Shown here piece after piece: positions 16,496 to 26,112 of a stretch of 64,000 nt of DNA. Both the position numbers and the translations under genes were made by a program. Origin of the DNA: an uncultured Oscillospiraceae bacterium (GTDB lineage: Bacteria > Bacillota > Clostridia > Oscillospirales > Ruminococcaceae). Within the stretch, counting starts at the first letter, position 1, and every line of letters starts with the position of its first letter. The stretch lies in the NCBI GenBank assembly GCA_934481385.1, contig CAKSPD010000001.1, positions 358,538-422,537 of the forward strand, written 5' to 3'. The notes beneath the pieces were generated by a model. The model was not told the origin of the DNA, searched no databases, and saw only the letters and a program-made list of their open reading frames with translations.

Positions 16496-17002
16496 TTAAA
16501 AATTCCTTTCGGTTTTTCTGTACAGCTTTTTAGGGATAAACGGTATTTCCATTTTTCTTTTAAATCTGAAAAATCTGGTTTTTTCGTATTCTATCGGCGA
16601 AACATAAATGCTTTTTATTCCGAAAAGATTAGCTCCCAGAATATCAGTATAAATCTGGTCACCGACAGCACCTATTTTATTAAAAGGAAGTTTCAGTTTT
16701 TCAGTTGCCTGTCTGAATCCTTTTGAAAGAGGTTTTTTCCCCTCACATACAAAATCTATGCCAAGCAAATCCGCAAAGGGTTTTACTCTCGGGGGGTGAT
16801 TGTTTGAAACTATGATTAATTTTATATCATTCTGTTTCATATTTTCAATCCATTCAGTCACACCCTCAGCAGGCACAGGATTATCATGAGTAGTCAGGGT
16901 ATTGTCAACATCAAGTATAAGGCCATTCAGTTCATTATTTCTCAGAAATGATATTTCAATATCAGTTATGCGGAAGAATGCGAAATCAGGTTTAAAGAGC
17001 AT
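16496..17002 (-). CDS. yqeG: YqeG family HAD-IIIA phosphatase
   Basis: A 168-residue cytoplasmic HAD-superfamily phosphatase. Motif I is DVDNTL (Asp31, Asp33), motif II is IIVSNNHPPR, the lysine of motif III is in GKKPLSKGF, and motif IV is AVGDQIYTDI. The YqeG family is widespread in Firmicutes; its substrate is unknown, and phosphatidylglycerophosphate has been considered for relatives. A CGGAGG site precedes the ATG by 8 bases. Only 26 bases separate it from the rpsU terminator, so it probably depends on read-through from the rpsU promoter. Confidence 0.9.
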   Translation of the reverse strand: MLFKPDFAFFRITDIEISFLRNNELNGLILDVDNTLTTHDNPVPAEGVTEWIENMKQNDIKLIIVSNNHPPRVKPFADLLGIDFVCEGKKPLSKGFRQATEKLKLPFNKIGAVGDQIYTDILGANLFGIKSIYVSPIEYEKTRFFRFKRKMEIPFIPKKLYRKTERNF

Positions 17003-17028
17003 AGAAGAACCTCCGTTTTATCCAAATG

Positions 17029-17049
17029 AAAAAGCGAGCCGAAGCCCGC
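17029..17049 (-). terminator. Terminator after rpsU (leaky)
   Basis: On the - strand: stem GCGGGC, UUCG tetraloop, GCTCGC (one G-U pair), followed by TTTTTC. It lies 15 bases after the rpsU stop. The short stem and closely following yqeG suggest partial termination. Confidence 0.75.
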
Positions 17050-17063
17050 CCCTCATGTTAATT

Positions 17064-17237
17064 TTAATACTTACGCTTACGAGCTGCCTCAGACTTCTTC
17101 TTGCGTTTTACTGAAGGCTTTTCATAATGTTCTCTCTTGCGAACTTCAGCTATAACACCGTCTTTAGCACATGACCTCTTAAATCTTTTAAGAGCTGTTT
17201 CCAAAGATTCGTTTTTGCCTACACGAACTTCTGCCAC
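17064..17237 (-). CDS. rpsU: 30S ribosomal protein S21
   Basis: A 57-residue small-subunit protein, highly basic at the C-terminus ([18 protein letters not shown]), which helps base pairing between mRNA and the 16S 3' end. I chose the GTG at 17237: GGGAGGG lies 7 bases upstream and the protein then begins [13 protein letters not shown], the normal S21 start. The longer frame back to 17294 adds 19 residues unlike S21. It is driven by a consensus promoter and preceded by a long leader. Confidence 0.95.
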   Translation of the reverse strand: MAEVRVGKNESLETALKRFKRSCAKDGVIAEVRKREHYEKPSVKRKKKSEAARKRKY

Positions 17238-17396
17238 TTTTATTCCCTCCCTTATCATAGAGGTTAAATCTGCGATATATTTTAAAAAACACAAAGCAGA
17301 TAAATGTCTATACTAAAATTCCTCAACCGGAATCAAAGACAGCATAAAGCCTCTTTTTATCAGAACAGCAGAAAAATATTCATTCCACAAAGAATA
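17238..17396 (-). promoter_or_regulatory. Long 5' leader of rpsU with possible 7-codon uORF
   Basis: About 160 bases separate the predicted start of transcription from the rpsU GTG. An ATG at 17383 opens a 7-codon frame (MNIFLLF, stop at 17360-17362) close to the 5' end, with only a weak ribosome site. A small hairpin ATTCC/GGAAT lies further down. No known riboswitch was recognised. A regulatory role is inference. Confidence 0.35.
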
Positions 17397-17402
17397 TAAA
17401 TC

Positions 17403-17431
17403 ATTATATCATATTATTTCTGATATGTCAA
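17403..17431 (-). promoter_or_regulatory. Consensus promoter for rpsU
   Basis: On the - strand: TTGACA (17431-17426), 17-base spacer, TATAAT (17408-17403), plus an extended TGA. This is an essentially perfect sigma-A promoter. Confidence 0.93.
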
Positions 17432-17505
17432 GGGAATTTTTGAAAGAAATAGTTTTTTGTTAATTTAACACAAAATCGGCAAGGCTGTTTCGTATATTAT
17501 TCTGA

Positions 17506-17856
17506 TTATTTTTTACCTATTTCAGACCACTTGTTTGAAAAGTGCTGTTTCACATCAGAAGCAACAACAAGAAGTACACAACAGCCTATATCTACAATGC
17601 CCTCTATGAGATAAATCCAGTTTGAACCGATATTCGTGATATTGTTTTTCAGGTTAAGAAGAACTACAAGAGCAGTGATTCCTGCAACAACATAGTTTAT
17701 ATACTGCAAACCTGTATAAAGTGCAACAGCCTCTATTGCAGAATATATAATATTTCCAAAAGAACCGCCGAGAATCATATTGAGTATGGATTTTGCTATA
17801 AAATAAACTCCGACAAAAAGAGCCATATTTCTTCCGTTCTGATTCTGAGTATTCAT
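17506..17856 (-). CDS. Small polytopic membrane protein, unknown function
   Basis: A 116-residue hydrophobic protein with about four predicted membrane helices (residues ~11-30, 35-52, 53-70 and 80-100) and a short hydrophilic N-terminus (MNTQNQNGRN). I do not recognise the family. It starts 6 bases after the rsfS stop, with GGAGTGA as ribosome site inside rsfS, so it is the last gene of the yhbY-nadD-yqeK-LCP-rsfS operon. No clear terminator follows before the rpsU promoter. Confidence 0.7.
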   Translation of the reverse strand: MNTQNQNGRNMALFVGVYFIAKSILNMILGGSFGNIIYSAIEAVALYTGLQYINYVVAGITALVVLLNLKNNITNIGSNWIYLIEGIVDIGCCVLLVVASDVKQHFSNKWSEIGKK

Positions 17857-17862
17857 AAAAAA

Positions 17863-18222
17863 TCACTCCTGAATAAGATATTCGCTTATATCAAGCTGTT
17901 CGCCGTCAGCCCAGAGTCTTTCGAGCTGATAGAAATTTCTTGTTTCCTTATAGAAGATGTGAACGATAATATCATAGTAATCAAGAATTATCCATGTATT
18001 GCTTGAATCGGATTCACGTCTTTTCGGTTCTATGCCGAGCTGTGAGAGCTGATATTCAACTTCATCAGCAAGGGTTTTTGTGTGCGTACTGCTTGTTCCG
18101 TTTGCGATTACGAAGTAATCAGCAAGTATAGTAAGGTCTTTTATACCTATTACTTTTATATCCTCTGCCTTTTTCATATCAAGGCTTTTAACTATCCTGA
18201 TAAGCATTTCTTTCTGATTCAT
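17863..18222 (-). CDS. rsfS: Ribosomal silencing factor RsfS (Iojap/YbeB)
   Basis: A 119-residue protein that binds ribosomal protein L14 and blocks joining of the 50S and 30S subunits during starvation. The family pattern is clear: KKAEDIKVIGIKDLTILADYF, then NGTSSTHTKTLADEVE and DYYDIIVHIF. It lies after the LCP gene, 27 bases away, in the order nadD-yqeK-LCP-rsfS usual for clostridia. Confidence 0.95.
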   Translation of the reverse strand: MNQKEMLIRIVKSLDMKKAEDIKVIGIKDLTILADYFVIANGTSSTHTKTLADEVEYQLSQLGIEPKRRESDSSNTWIILDYYDIIVHIFYKETRNFYQLERLWADGEQLDISEYLIQE

Positions 18223-18249
18223 ATTAAAAAATTCCTTTCGGGTTTAAAT

Positions 18250-19491
18250 TTAGTTATAATCATCAAGCATTTCTGTTTTCTGGTCGCCGTCCTGAATATC
18301 CTGAAGATTATCAGAGGCGTTGTCGTTTGAAACATTAAGGTAATCTGTTACAAGTTCAGTCAAGGCACTGTTATAGATACCCATATCAAGCTGATACGGT
18401 CTGAAATTTTCATTTATAAGGTCAAGTGCAGCCTGTTTGTGAACAGACCATACTGATGACGGCGGATTGTCAGATGACGGAACATAATCCGGCGGATAAT
18501 AGTCTGCACCTTCACCGGGAAGAAGAAATACATTTACATTCGACATATCTATTGTTGAAGCCAAATCAGCAATCTTGCTTATATCCTCTATACTCATATC
18601 AGTAAGAATATACTGATTGTCGTATATTTTTTTCAGATAACTGTAAAACTTTGTTCTGCCCTCATCTGAAATAATATTCATCATTTTTGTCATAGCAGCG
18701 GCAAGAAATTTTCTCTGATTTTTAACACGTCCTATATCGCCCTCATCTCTGAATGTACGGCGGTATCTTACGAACCATTCAGCCTGTTCACCCGTGAGAA
18801 CGCTGTATCCTGCCGGAATAACTTTATCTGCCTCATACATCATCTGCTGGTCAAGAGTTATCGGAATACCTCCTACGAGGTCAACCATATCAACAATATC
18901 ATAGCAGTTTGTAGTAACATATGCATCAATCGGTATGCCGAAATTATCCTGAACGGCATTTACAACACTCTGGATAGGACTTCCTCCGGAACTGTTATGA
19001 CTGTAAACGCTGTTGAACTTTCCTGTTGCAACACTTGCATATGTTCCGTCAGCACCCATAAACGTATCTCTCGGAATCTGGAGAATATTCAGCTTTGCTT
19101 TTGCTATATCGAACTGAAAAACCCAGTTTACGTCATGATTCAGACCGTCCTCGTCAAATCCGAGGAAAAGAACAGTATATTGTCCCTCAACAATCTGCGG
19201 AAGGTCAAGACCGTCTGAAAAATCAGGTGTAACAATATCAGTGTTTATATCAGAAACAGATGTGCGTGAAAGTTCACCCTCAACATCAACAAGAGGTTTC
19301 CACTTTTTAAAGAAACTGATAATTGATATATTGTCAGTTTCCTTTGTTCTTGAATCTGTATATGCAACTATCGGCATATTAAGCACAAGACAGATTATGC
19401 AGAGCATACTTAAAGTAACAGAAAGGGCTTTTACCGAAGCATTGGTTACTCTTGAATTTTTTCCGGATTTTTTCTTCTTTTTCTTCTTCAT
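18250..19491 (-). CDS. LytR-CpsA-Psr (LCP) family glycopolymer transferase
   Basis: A 413-residue membrane-anchored protein. A very basic N-terminus (MKKKKKKKSGK) precedes one membrane helix (about 20-43). The extracytoplasmic LCP domain (about 85-285) carries the key arginine in IPRDTF and the conserved VRYRRTF and GDIGRVKNQR blocks. LCP enzymes move wall glycopolymers from undecaprenyl carriers to peptidoglycan. The C-terminal ~100 residues are less conserved. GAGGAG lies 8 bases before the start. It is in the nadD-yqeK operon, a usual place for this gene in clostridia. Confidence 0.93.
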   Translation of the reverse strand: MKKKKKKKSGKNSRVTNASVKALSVTLSMLCIICLVLNMPIVAYTDSRTKETDNISIISFFKKWKPLVDVEGELSRTSVSDINTDIVTPDFSDGLDLPQIVEGQYTVLFLGFDEDGLNHDVNWVFQFDIAKAKLNILQIPRDTFMGADGTYASVATGKFNSVYSHNSSGGSPIQSVVNAVQDNFGIPIDAYVTTNCYDIVDMVDLVGGIPITLDQQMMYEADKVIPAGYSVLTGEQAEWFVRYRRTFRDEGDIGRVKNQRKFLAAAMTKMMNIISDEGRTKFYSYLKKIYDNQYILTDMSIEDISKIADLASTIDMSNVNVFLLPGEGADYYPPDYVPSSDNPPSSVWSVHKQAALDLINENFRPYQLDMGIYNSALTELVTDYLNVSNDNASDNLQDIQDGDQKTEMLDDYN

Positions 19492-19510
19492 CGAAATATC
19501 TCCTCACACT

Positions 19511-20089
19511 TCAGTGATTTTTTTTGCAGAAACGCAGATAAAAGTTATATCCCTCAACTGTGCATGGAGGAATAAAACCATTCTTTTTAAGCACAGATTC
19601 AATAGAAAAACGAAAAGCCTCAAGCATAGCCTTGTCAATATCAGAATAGACAAGTTTACGCATTTTGTCCACGTCCTTATAATCCCTTTCAGCAGAAATC
19701 AGGTCACCGAGATAAACAATTTCTTCAAGACGTGACATTCCGGCTCTGCCCACCGTATGAAAACGGACAGCATTGATAATATCCAAATCCTCAATGCCAA
19801 ACTGTTTTTTTATAAAATAAGCTCCTGCAATTCCATGAAGAAGTGAACGTGTTTCAAGTTCCTCACGACAGACAGAAAATTTACTTTCAATGACAAGATT
19901 ATACTGTTCTTCGGGAGGAAATTCCTTGCATATATCATGTAATAAACCGGCAAATTCCGCTTTTTCCGAATCTTCACCGTAAAGATTTGCAAGTTTCACA
20001 CATTCTGCCGAAACGTTTACGCTGTGAATATAACGTTTTTTTGAAAGTCTTTCTTTCAGAAAAGATTTTTTATCCTCTATGTTATACAA
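19511..20089 (-). CDS. yqeK: YqeK family HD phosphohydrolase (Ap4A hydrolase)
   Basis: A 192-residue HD-domain enzyme. The metal site is formed by RYIHSVNV, LLHDICKEF and HGIAGAY, followed by RFHTVGRAGMS. YqeK proteins cleave diadenosine tetraphosphate to ADP. The start is TTG at 20089 behind GAGGTG with 8-base spacing. It lies next to nadD, as in Bacillus and clostridia. Confidence 0.93.
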   Translation of the reverse strand: MYNIEDKKSFLKERLSKKRYIHSVNVSAECVKLANLYGEDSEKAEFAGLLHDICKEFPPEEQYNLVIESKFSVCREELETRSLLHGIAGAYFIKKQFGIEDLDIINAVRFHTVGRAGMSRLEEIVYLGDLISAERDYKDVDKMRKLVYSDIDKAMLEAFRFSIESVLKKNGFIPPCTVEGYNFYLRFCKKNH

Positions 20090-20113
20090 ATTTCAAACAC
20101 CTCTGCCAGACAA

Positions 20114-20707
20114 TTATTTATATAAATTATTCGATGTAATATATTGTACTACATTTTTATCCAAATAGCAAGCATAATTCTCATTTTCTCTTATTTTTTT
20201 TCTTATTTCCGTTGATGATGCCGGAAAGGCAGGAACAGGACAGATTATAATTTTTCCAAGCCGTGAAAATTCCCTGTATTTTTCTTCAACAGGCTGATAA
20301 TCCTGACTTTCCCTTGATACAACAGCGAGGGTAACAAGTTTCATAATATCTTCAAAGCGATACCATTTTTCAAAACTGAGGAACATATCACTTCCGATTA
20401 AAAGATACAGCTCATCATCAGGGAATTTTTTTCTGAAATGTTCTGCTGTATATATGCTGTAACTTATCCGTTCACAGCGGAGTTCATATTCACTTATTTC
20501 AAAACCCTTTTCTCCTTCAACAGCAAGCTCAAGCATTTTTAAACGGTGATATTCTGAAACATATTCTGAATTTGATTTATGAGGAGATATTTTTGAAGGC
20601 ACAAATATTACCCTGTCAAGCCCCAGACTGTCCCTTACACTTTCTGCAAGATATATGTGACCGCAGTGAACAGGGTTAAAGCTTCCGCCGAATATACCGA
20701 TTTTCAA
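20114..20707 (-). CDS. nadD: Nicotinate-nucleotide adenylyltransferase
   Basis: A 197-residue enzyme that adenylates nicotinate mononucleotide to deamido-NAD in NAD synthesis. The nucleotidyltransferase signature GGSFNPVHCGH (7-17) contains the HxGH motif, and the C-terminal SSTEIRKKI block is present. Its start overlaps the yhbY stop by 4 bases. No other NAD gene is in the window, consistent with its fixed place in this housekeeping operon. Confidence 0.97.
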   Translation of the reverse strand: MKIGIFGGSFNPVHCGHIYLAESVRDSLGLDRVIFVPSKISPHKSNSEYVSEYHRLKMLELAVEGEKGFEISEYELRCERISYSIYTAEHFRKKFPDDELYLLIGSDMFLSFEKWYRFEDIMKLVTLAVVSRESQDYQPVEEKYREFSRLGKIIICPVPAFPASSTEIRKKIRENENYACYLDKNVVQYITSNNLYK

Positions 20708-20997
20708 AGCTTTATATCAATAACAGGCTCTTTTGGATTTCTTTTGAAAAGAATAAATCTTGTTCCGATTACCTGAACAACTTCTGAACCTGTTTTTTCA
20801 GCGATTTCATGTGATGCCTCCTGAGCAGAATATTCACAGTTATCAAGTACACGAAGTTTTATAAGTTCTCTCTTGCGGAGTGCATCTGATACCTGATTTA
20901 TAAGATTTTCAGAAATTCCGCTTTTTCCAATCTGGAAAATAGTTTCATAAGTGCTTGCTATACCTTTCAGTAAAGCTCTCTGTTTGCTTGTAAGCAT
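20704..20997 (-). CDS. yhbY: YhbY (CRM-domain) RNA-binding protein
   Basis: A 97-residue single CRM-domain protein associated with pre-50S ribosomes. The conserved blocks are LTSKQRALLKGIA, QIGKSGISENLI and IGTRFILFKRN, which contains the RNA-binding surface. Translation is coupled to nadD through a 4-base overlap. Confidence 0.95.
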   Translation of the reverse strand: MLTSKQRALLKGIASTYETIFQIGKSGISENLINQVSDALRKRELIKLRVLDNCEYSAQEASHEIAEKTGSEVVQVIGTRFILFKRNPKEPVIDIKL

Positions 20998-20999
20998 AT

Positions 21000-21596
21000 T
21001 TAATTACCATACCTTTCATTGAGTAAATTATAAAAAGATTCAAGTGCCTTTGCACGATGACTTATTTTATTTTTTTCATCTGATGATATTTCAGCAAATG
21101 ATTTGTCACCATACATAAATACAGGGTCATATCCGAAACCGTTTGTACCTCGTTTTTCAAATCCGATAAAGCCCGAACATTCGCCCGAAACAAGATTGTT
21201 TTCACCGTTTTCATCTATAAACGAAATCACACAGCAGAATTTTGCGGAGCGTTCAGATTCAGGAACATTTTTCATTTCATCAAGAAGTTTTTCACATTCC
21301 ATTCCCTTAGGTGCATATCTTGCTGAATGTACTCCGGGGTTACCTCCGAGATAATCAACGCAAAGTCCGCTGTCATCAGCAATAACAGGAAGTTTTACTA
21401 TATCATATACAGCTTTGGCTTTGATATAGGCATTTTCTGAAAATGTACTTCCGTTTTCATCGGGATTGACATCTGCTCCTGCATCTTTCTGCGAAATAAC
21501 AGTTATTCCGAGCGGTGAAAGTATCTGACGGACTTCACGCAGTTTATTCTCATTATTTGTAGCCATAACAAGTTTATCAATCTTCATCTTCTTCAT
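21000..21596 (-). CDS. rdgB: XTP/dITP pyrophosphatase (RdgB/HAM1)
   Basis: A ~198-residue house-cleaning pyrophosphatase that removes non-canonical purine triphosphates. Signatures are ATNNENKLREV at the N-terminus, FSENAYIKA, ADDSGLCVDYLGG, GVHSARYA, and GFGYDPVF. The long frame back to 21650 is inside ftsY and does not match the family. I use the ATG at 21596, which has GAGG close by; the ATG at 21587 is nearly as good. It overlaps ftsY by 20 bases. Confidence 0.93.
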   Translation of the reverse strand: MKKMKIDKLVMATNNENKLREVRQILSPLGITVISQKDAGADVNPDENGSTFSENAYIKAKAVYDIVKLPVIADDSGLCVDYLGGNPGVHSARYAPKGMECEKLLDEMKNVPESERSAKFCCVISFIDENGENNLVSGECSGFIGFEKRGTNGFGYDPVFMYGDKSFAEISSDEKNKISHRAKALESFYNLLNERYGN

Positions 21597-22548
21597 CGTC
21601 CTCACTTTCCTCATTATGTTCGTTTTCATCTGTTTTTCCTGTATTTTCAAAGAGTGCAGTTACAAAACTTCTGCTGTTGAAAGGATGAAGGTCTTCTATT
21701 TTTTCGCCTACTCCTATAAGCTTTACAGGAATACCAAGCTCATTCTTTATTGAAATTACGATACCGCCCTTTGCAGTTCCGTCAAGCTTTGTGAGAACTA
21801 TACCTGTAATATTTGCAGTTTCGCTGAAAAGCCTTGCCTGATTGACAGCATTCTGACCTGTTGTTGCATCAAGGACAAGAAGAACTTCCTTTGAAGAATC
21901 AGGAGCTTTTGATTCCATAATTCTGTTTATTTTTGCAAGTTCGTCCATAAGATTTTTCTTATTGTGAAGTCTGCCGGCAGTATCAATAATAAGTATATCA
22001 CAGTTTCTTGCCTTAGCAGCATCAATTGCATCATAAACAACAGCTCCCGGGTCAGAACCCTCTGCATGCTTTACAATATCAACTCCTGCACGTTCAGTCC
22101 ATACCTGCAACTGGTCAATTGCGGCAGCTCGGAATGTATCAGCAGCAGCAACAAGAACCTTTTTACCCTGCTTTTTATACTGATGACAGAGTTTTCCGAT
22201 AGTAGTAGTCTTTCCTGCACCGTTTACACCGATTACCATAATAATGGCAGGTTTTCCGGAAATATCTATTCCGACATCATCACCCATCATATCAGCAACA
22301 ATTTCCTGAATAAGCTCCATAATCATAGCAGGGTCAGTAACGCCACGTTCTTTTATTAATTTTCTAAGACGTGTGCATATTTCCTCAGATGTTTCAACAC
22401 CCAAATCGCCCATAATCATGGCTTCTTCAAGCTGTTCAAAAAGTTCCTCATCAATTTTAGTGAAGGAATTTACAACCCTGTGCATCTTGTTTATAACAGA
22501 CTCTTTTGTTTTTCGGAGTCCTTCTTTTATCTTTGAAAAAAATCCCAT
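21577..22548 (-). CDS. ftsY: Signal recognition particle receptor FtsY
   Basis: A 323-residue SRP GTPase that docks ribosome-SRP complexes at the membrane. The N domain (about 1-85) is followed by the G domain with P-loop GVNGAGKTT (107-115), [17 protein letters not shown] and TKLDG. The usual long acidic N-terminal A domain is missing. Instead the last ~17 residues are an acidic tail ([12 protein letters not shown]). It lies directly after smc with a 21-base gap, the normal Firmicutes order smc-ftsY. Confidence 0.96.
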   Translation of the reverse strand: MGFFSKIKEGLRKTKESVINKMHRVVNSFTKIDEELFEQLEEAMIMGDLGVETSEEICTRLRKLIKERGVTDPAMIMELIQEIVADMMGDDVGIDISGKPAIIMVIGVNGAGKTTTIGKLCHQYKKQGKKVLVAAADTFRAAAIDQLQVWTERAGVDIVKHAEGSDPGAVVYDAIDAAKARNCDILIIDTAGRLHNKKNLMDELAKINRIMESKAPDSSKEVLLVLDATTGQNAVNQARLFSETANITGIVLTKLDGTAKGGIVISIKNELGIPVKLIGVGEKIEDLHPFNSRSFVTALFENTGKTDENEHNEESEDDEEDED

Positions 22549-22569
22549 TAAAAATCTCCTTTACATATT

Positions 22570-25500
22570 TTAATACTGTTCCATTTTAAGAAGCCGTGAT
22601 ATACCGTCCTCCTGCATTGTAACGCCATACAAAACGTTTGCCTCCTCCATAGCACTGCGTCTGTGAGTTACAAGCACAAACTGTGTTGTATCAGTAAAAT
22701 TTTTAAGATACTGTGCATAACGTGCAACATTTGATTCATCAAGTGCAGCATCTATTTCATCAAGAATACAGAAAGGCGAGGGTTTCAATTTAAGTATTGC
22801 AAAATATATTGCTATTGCAACAAATGACTGTTCACCGCCTGAAAGCGATATAAGATTTTTTATAACCTTTCCGGGAGGTGCAACGCTTATTTCTATACCT
22901 GATTCAAGAACGTTTTCAGGTTCAGTAAGTATAAGTTCCGCAGAACCACCGCCGAAAAGTTCTCTGAATATGCTTTTGAAATTGCGGTTGATAATTTTAA
23001 AGCTCTCTGAAAACATACGGCACATATCATCTGTAAGGGTTTCAATAATATTTTCAAGTTCAAGCTTTGCTTTTTTTACATCATCAAGCTGTGACGAGAG
23101 AAATTTATATCTTTCTGAAACTTCTTTATATTCTTCAACAGCTCCGGTATTTACATTTCCGAGAGCCTTTATCTGATTTTTAAGACCCGAAAGCTTTTTC
23201 TGTGCATCTGAAATATCAGGAATTTCATCAGCAATCTTAAAAGCCTCAGAACGTGTAAGTTCATATGTTTCAAGAAGCTGTGAAACTATATTGTCAAAAT
23301 CACGCTGTGTAACATCAAAACGTTCATTCAGCCTTGTTACTTCTCCAAGTAACTTATCTTTAAGAATATTTATTTCTTTAAGACCTTTCTGAAGTTCTCT
23401 TACCTGAATACTCTGTTCATCATGAACTTTTTTCAGTGATTCGATTTTCAGAAGATATTCCCCTGAATTGCTCTTAAAATCTGCAAGCTGTTTTTTACGC
23501 TGTAAAATAAGATTGTTTTTTTCAGATATAATATTCTGCTGATTTGATATATCATCACTGAATTTTTTCAAATCATTCTGAATCTGATTTTCAGATTCGC
23601 ATAGTCTTGAAAGTTCATTTTTATGGATTTCAAGGTCTTTATAGAGTTCTGCTCTGCGGATTTTCAAATCTGAAATTTTTTCAGAAATCTCTGAACGTTT
23701 TTTATTAAGAATATTTATTTCATCTTGTCTGCTTTCAGAACTTTTTTCAATGTTCAGAATTTTTGTTTCAATATCCTCAAGTTTTTTCTGAACTGATACA
23801 AGCGATTCAGAGTATTCCTGAATTTTACTGATATTTTCTTCACGTTTTGACTGTGAATTTTTAAGAACATCTTCAGCATTTTTTCTGTTCTCAGATATAT
23901 TTTTAAGCTCTGTTTCAAGTCTTATTCTTTCAGATTCAGAATTTTTAAGAGATTCATTAAGAATATTAAGTTCAGACCTGAATTTTTCAGACTGACTGCG
24001 GAATTTTTCAGAATTTTCTGAAAGTTCCTGACGTTTTGTTTCAAGTGATAAAATTTCACTTTCAATCTTTTCAAGTTCATTTTTGCGTGTAAATATTCCT
24101 GCTGAACGCTGTACTGAACCTCCTGTAAAAGAACCTCCTGCATTTATAAGCTGACCGTCAAGTGTTACCGTCCTGAAACGATATTTATATTTCTTTGCAA
24201 GTACAGAGGCAGAATCAATATCTTCTGCAACAGCCGTATTTCCGAGAAGCGATTCAACTATTTCACGATATTTATCTTCACATTTTATAAGACCGCTTGC
24301 AACGGATATAAGATTTTCATCATCAAGTGCAGACTGTTCGGAAAATTTACGCCCTTTCACTGATGTAACCGGCAAAAATGTTGCACGTCCGCCCTTTTCC
24401 TCTTTAAGAAATCTTATACAGCGTTTTGCAGTTTCTTCATTTTCAACAATTATATTCTGCATAGCTCCGCCGAGAACTGTTTCAACAGCAACAGAATATT
24501 TCGGCTCAGTATATATAAGCTGTGCAACTGTTCCATGAACACCGCTTAATCTCCCCTGTTTTGAAGCTTTAAGAATAAGTTTTACGCTTCCTGAAAAACC
24601 CTCCATATTATTTTCAAGTTCTTCAAGTATTTTTTTACGCTGTTTTTTGCTCTTACATTCAAACAATACTTTTTCAAGCTCATTCTTTGATTCTTCAAAA
24701 CGTGATTTTGCCGAATTATAAAGCTTTTCAGTACCCGAAATCTTATTATTTATTTCATCTGAAGATTTCAGAATATTTTCAAGTTCAAGGCTTATATTAT
24801 TTTTTTTCTGTTCAAATTCATCGAAAATCTGCTGACTTTTTTCCTGTGATTCTTCAAGCTCATTCTGCATATTTTCAGCAGAACGCATATTATTTCTGAA
24901 AAGTTCTGTATCAATCAGATATTCATTTTTCATTTTATAATATGAATTAAGTTCAGAATTATTTTTTTCAGAAAGCTTTCCTGATTCAACAGCTTTTCTT
25001 TCAGCATCATCAAGTTCAGCGGAAAGTTTTTCAAGTTCAGATTCAGCAGTTTCAATAACATTCTGTATTTCAGAAATTTTCTTTTCTTCTGTATCAATAT
25101 CAGAAAGAACATGTTCAAGCAGAATATTTCCTGATTCATTTTTTTCTTCTATGGATTTTATCGTATTCTGACTGTGAACTATATCATTTTCATAAACGGC
25201 AATATCAGACTTTATATTTGAAGAATACTGTTCTTCTTCAAGAATTTTCTGCCGGAGTTTATCAGATTCAACATTTGTTTCCTGCATACTGCGATAGCCT
25301 TTCTGAATTTTTTCCTCCTGAATTTTTATATCATTTTCAGTATTCTGAAATTCGGCTGATTTAAGCATCTGCTGACTCTGGATTGATTCAAGCTTTGATT
25401 TTAATTCTTTAAGCCTGTATACCCATACGGAAATTTCAATTTTTTTCTGCTGTGCAGAAAGTTCAAGAAACTTTTCTGCCTTTTCAGACTGCTGTCTTAG

Positions 25501-26112
25501 GGGTTCAATGCGTGATTCAAGTTCGGAAATTATATCAGTAAGGCGGAGTATATTTTCCTGTGCTGATGAAAGTTTTTTTTCTGATTCTTCTTTTTTATAA
25601 CGGAATTTTGAAATTCCTGACGCTTCCTCAAAAATACTTCTTCTTTCCGTACTTCTTGCACTGACTATTTTAGCAATTCTTCCCTGCCCTATTATAGAAT
25701 ATCCGTCACGTCCAAGGCCGGTATCCATAAAGAGTTCATTTATATCTTTAAGACGGACGGATTTTCCGTTTATTTTGTATTCACTTTCACCGCTTCTGTA
25801 AAGTTTTCTTGTAACTGAAATAATATTATCACATTCCGGAATAGTCTTATCAGAGTTATCTATATTAAGTGTAACACATGCAAATCCCATTGCTTTTCGT
25901 GAAACTGTACCGGAAAATATAATATCCTCCATTTTATTTCCACGAAGTGTTTTTGTAGACTGTTCACCAAGTACCCAGCGTACAGCATCACCGATATTGC
26001 TTTTACCGCTTCCGTTAGGCCCTACAACAGCGGTAAGACCTTTATCAAAATTAAGGCTTATTTTATCCGGAAAGGATTTAAAACCCTGTATTTCAAGTGA
26101 TTTCAAGTACAT
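22570..26112 (-). CDS. smc: Chromosome segregation protein SMC
   Basis: An 1180-residue structural-maintenance-of-chromosomes ATPase. Walker A is GPNGSGKSN (31-39). Two long coiled coils flank a hinge (about 510-650), which has the conserved glycine-rich end FTGGS. The C-terminal head carries the signature LSGGEQ (from 1090) and Walker B ILDEID (1116-1121). It forms the condensin ring with ScpA and ScpB, neither of which is in the window. The start overlaps the radical SAM gene by 10 bases. Length is standard. Confidence 0.98.
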   Translation of the reverse strand: MYLKSLEIQGFKSFPDKISLNFDKGLTAVVGPNGSGKSNIGDAVRWVLGEQSTKTLRGNKMEDIIFSGTVSRKAMGFACVTLNIDNSDKTIPECDNIISVTRKLYRSGESEYKINGKSVRLKDINELFMDTGLGRDGYSIIGQGRIAKIVSARSTERRSIFEEASGISKFRYKKEESEKKLSSAQENILRLTDIISELESRIEPLRQQSEKAEKFLELSAQQKKIEISVWVYRLKELKSKLESIQSQQMLKSAEFQNTENDIKIQEEKIQKGYRSMQETNVESDKLRQKILEEEQYSSNIKSDIAVYENDIVHSQNTIKSIEEKNESGNILLEHVLSDIDTEEKKISEIQNVIETAESELEKLSAELDDAERKAVESGKLSEKNNSELNSYYKMKNEYLIDTELFRNNMRSAENMQNELEESQEKSQQIFDEFEQKKNNISLELENILKSSDEINNKISGTEKLYNSAKSRFEESKNELEKVLFECKSKKQRKKILEELENNMEGFSGSVKLILKASKQGRLSGVHGTVAQLIYTEPKYSVAVETVLGGAMQNIIVENEETAKRCIRFLKEEKGGRATFLPVTSVKGRKFSEQSALDDENLISVASGLIKCEDKYREIVESLLGNTAVAEDIDSASVLAKKYKYRFRTVTLDGQLINAGGSFTGGSVQRSAGIFTRKNELEKIESEILSLETKRQELSENSEKFRSQSEKFRSELNILNESLKNSESERIRLETELKNISENRKNAEDVLKNSQSKREENISKIQEYSESLVSVQKKLEDIETKILNIEKSSESRQDEINILNKKRSEISEKISDLKIRRAELYKDLEIHKNELSRLCESENQIQNDLKKFSDDISNQQNIISEKNNLILQRKKQLADFKSNSGEYLLKIESLKKVHDEQSIQVRELQKGLKEINILKDKLLGEVTRLNERFDVTQRDFDNIVSQLLETYELTRSEAFKIADEIPDISDAQKKLSGLKNQIKALGNVNTGAVEEYKEVSERYKFLSSQLDDVKKAKLELENIIETLTDDMCRMFSESFKIINRNFKSIFRELFGGGSAELILTEPENVLESGIEISVAPPGKVIKNLISLSGGEQSFVAIAIYFAILKLKPSPFCILDEIDAALDESNVARYAQYLKNFTDTTQFVLVTHRRSAMEEANVLYGVTMQEDGISRLLKMEQY

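Noticed and set aside
21964..22359. + strand frame of 131 codons opposite ftsY
   Set aside because: Shadow of ftsY with unlikely composition and no start signals.
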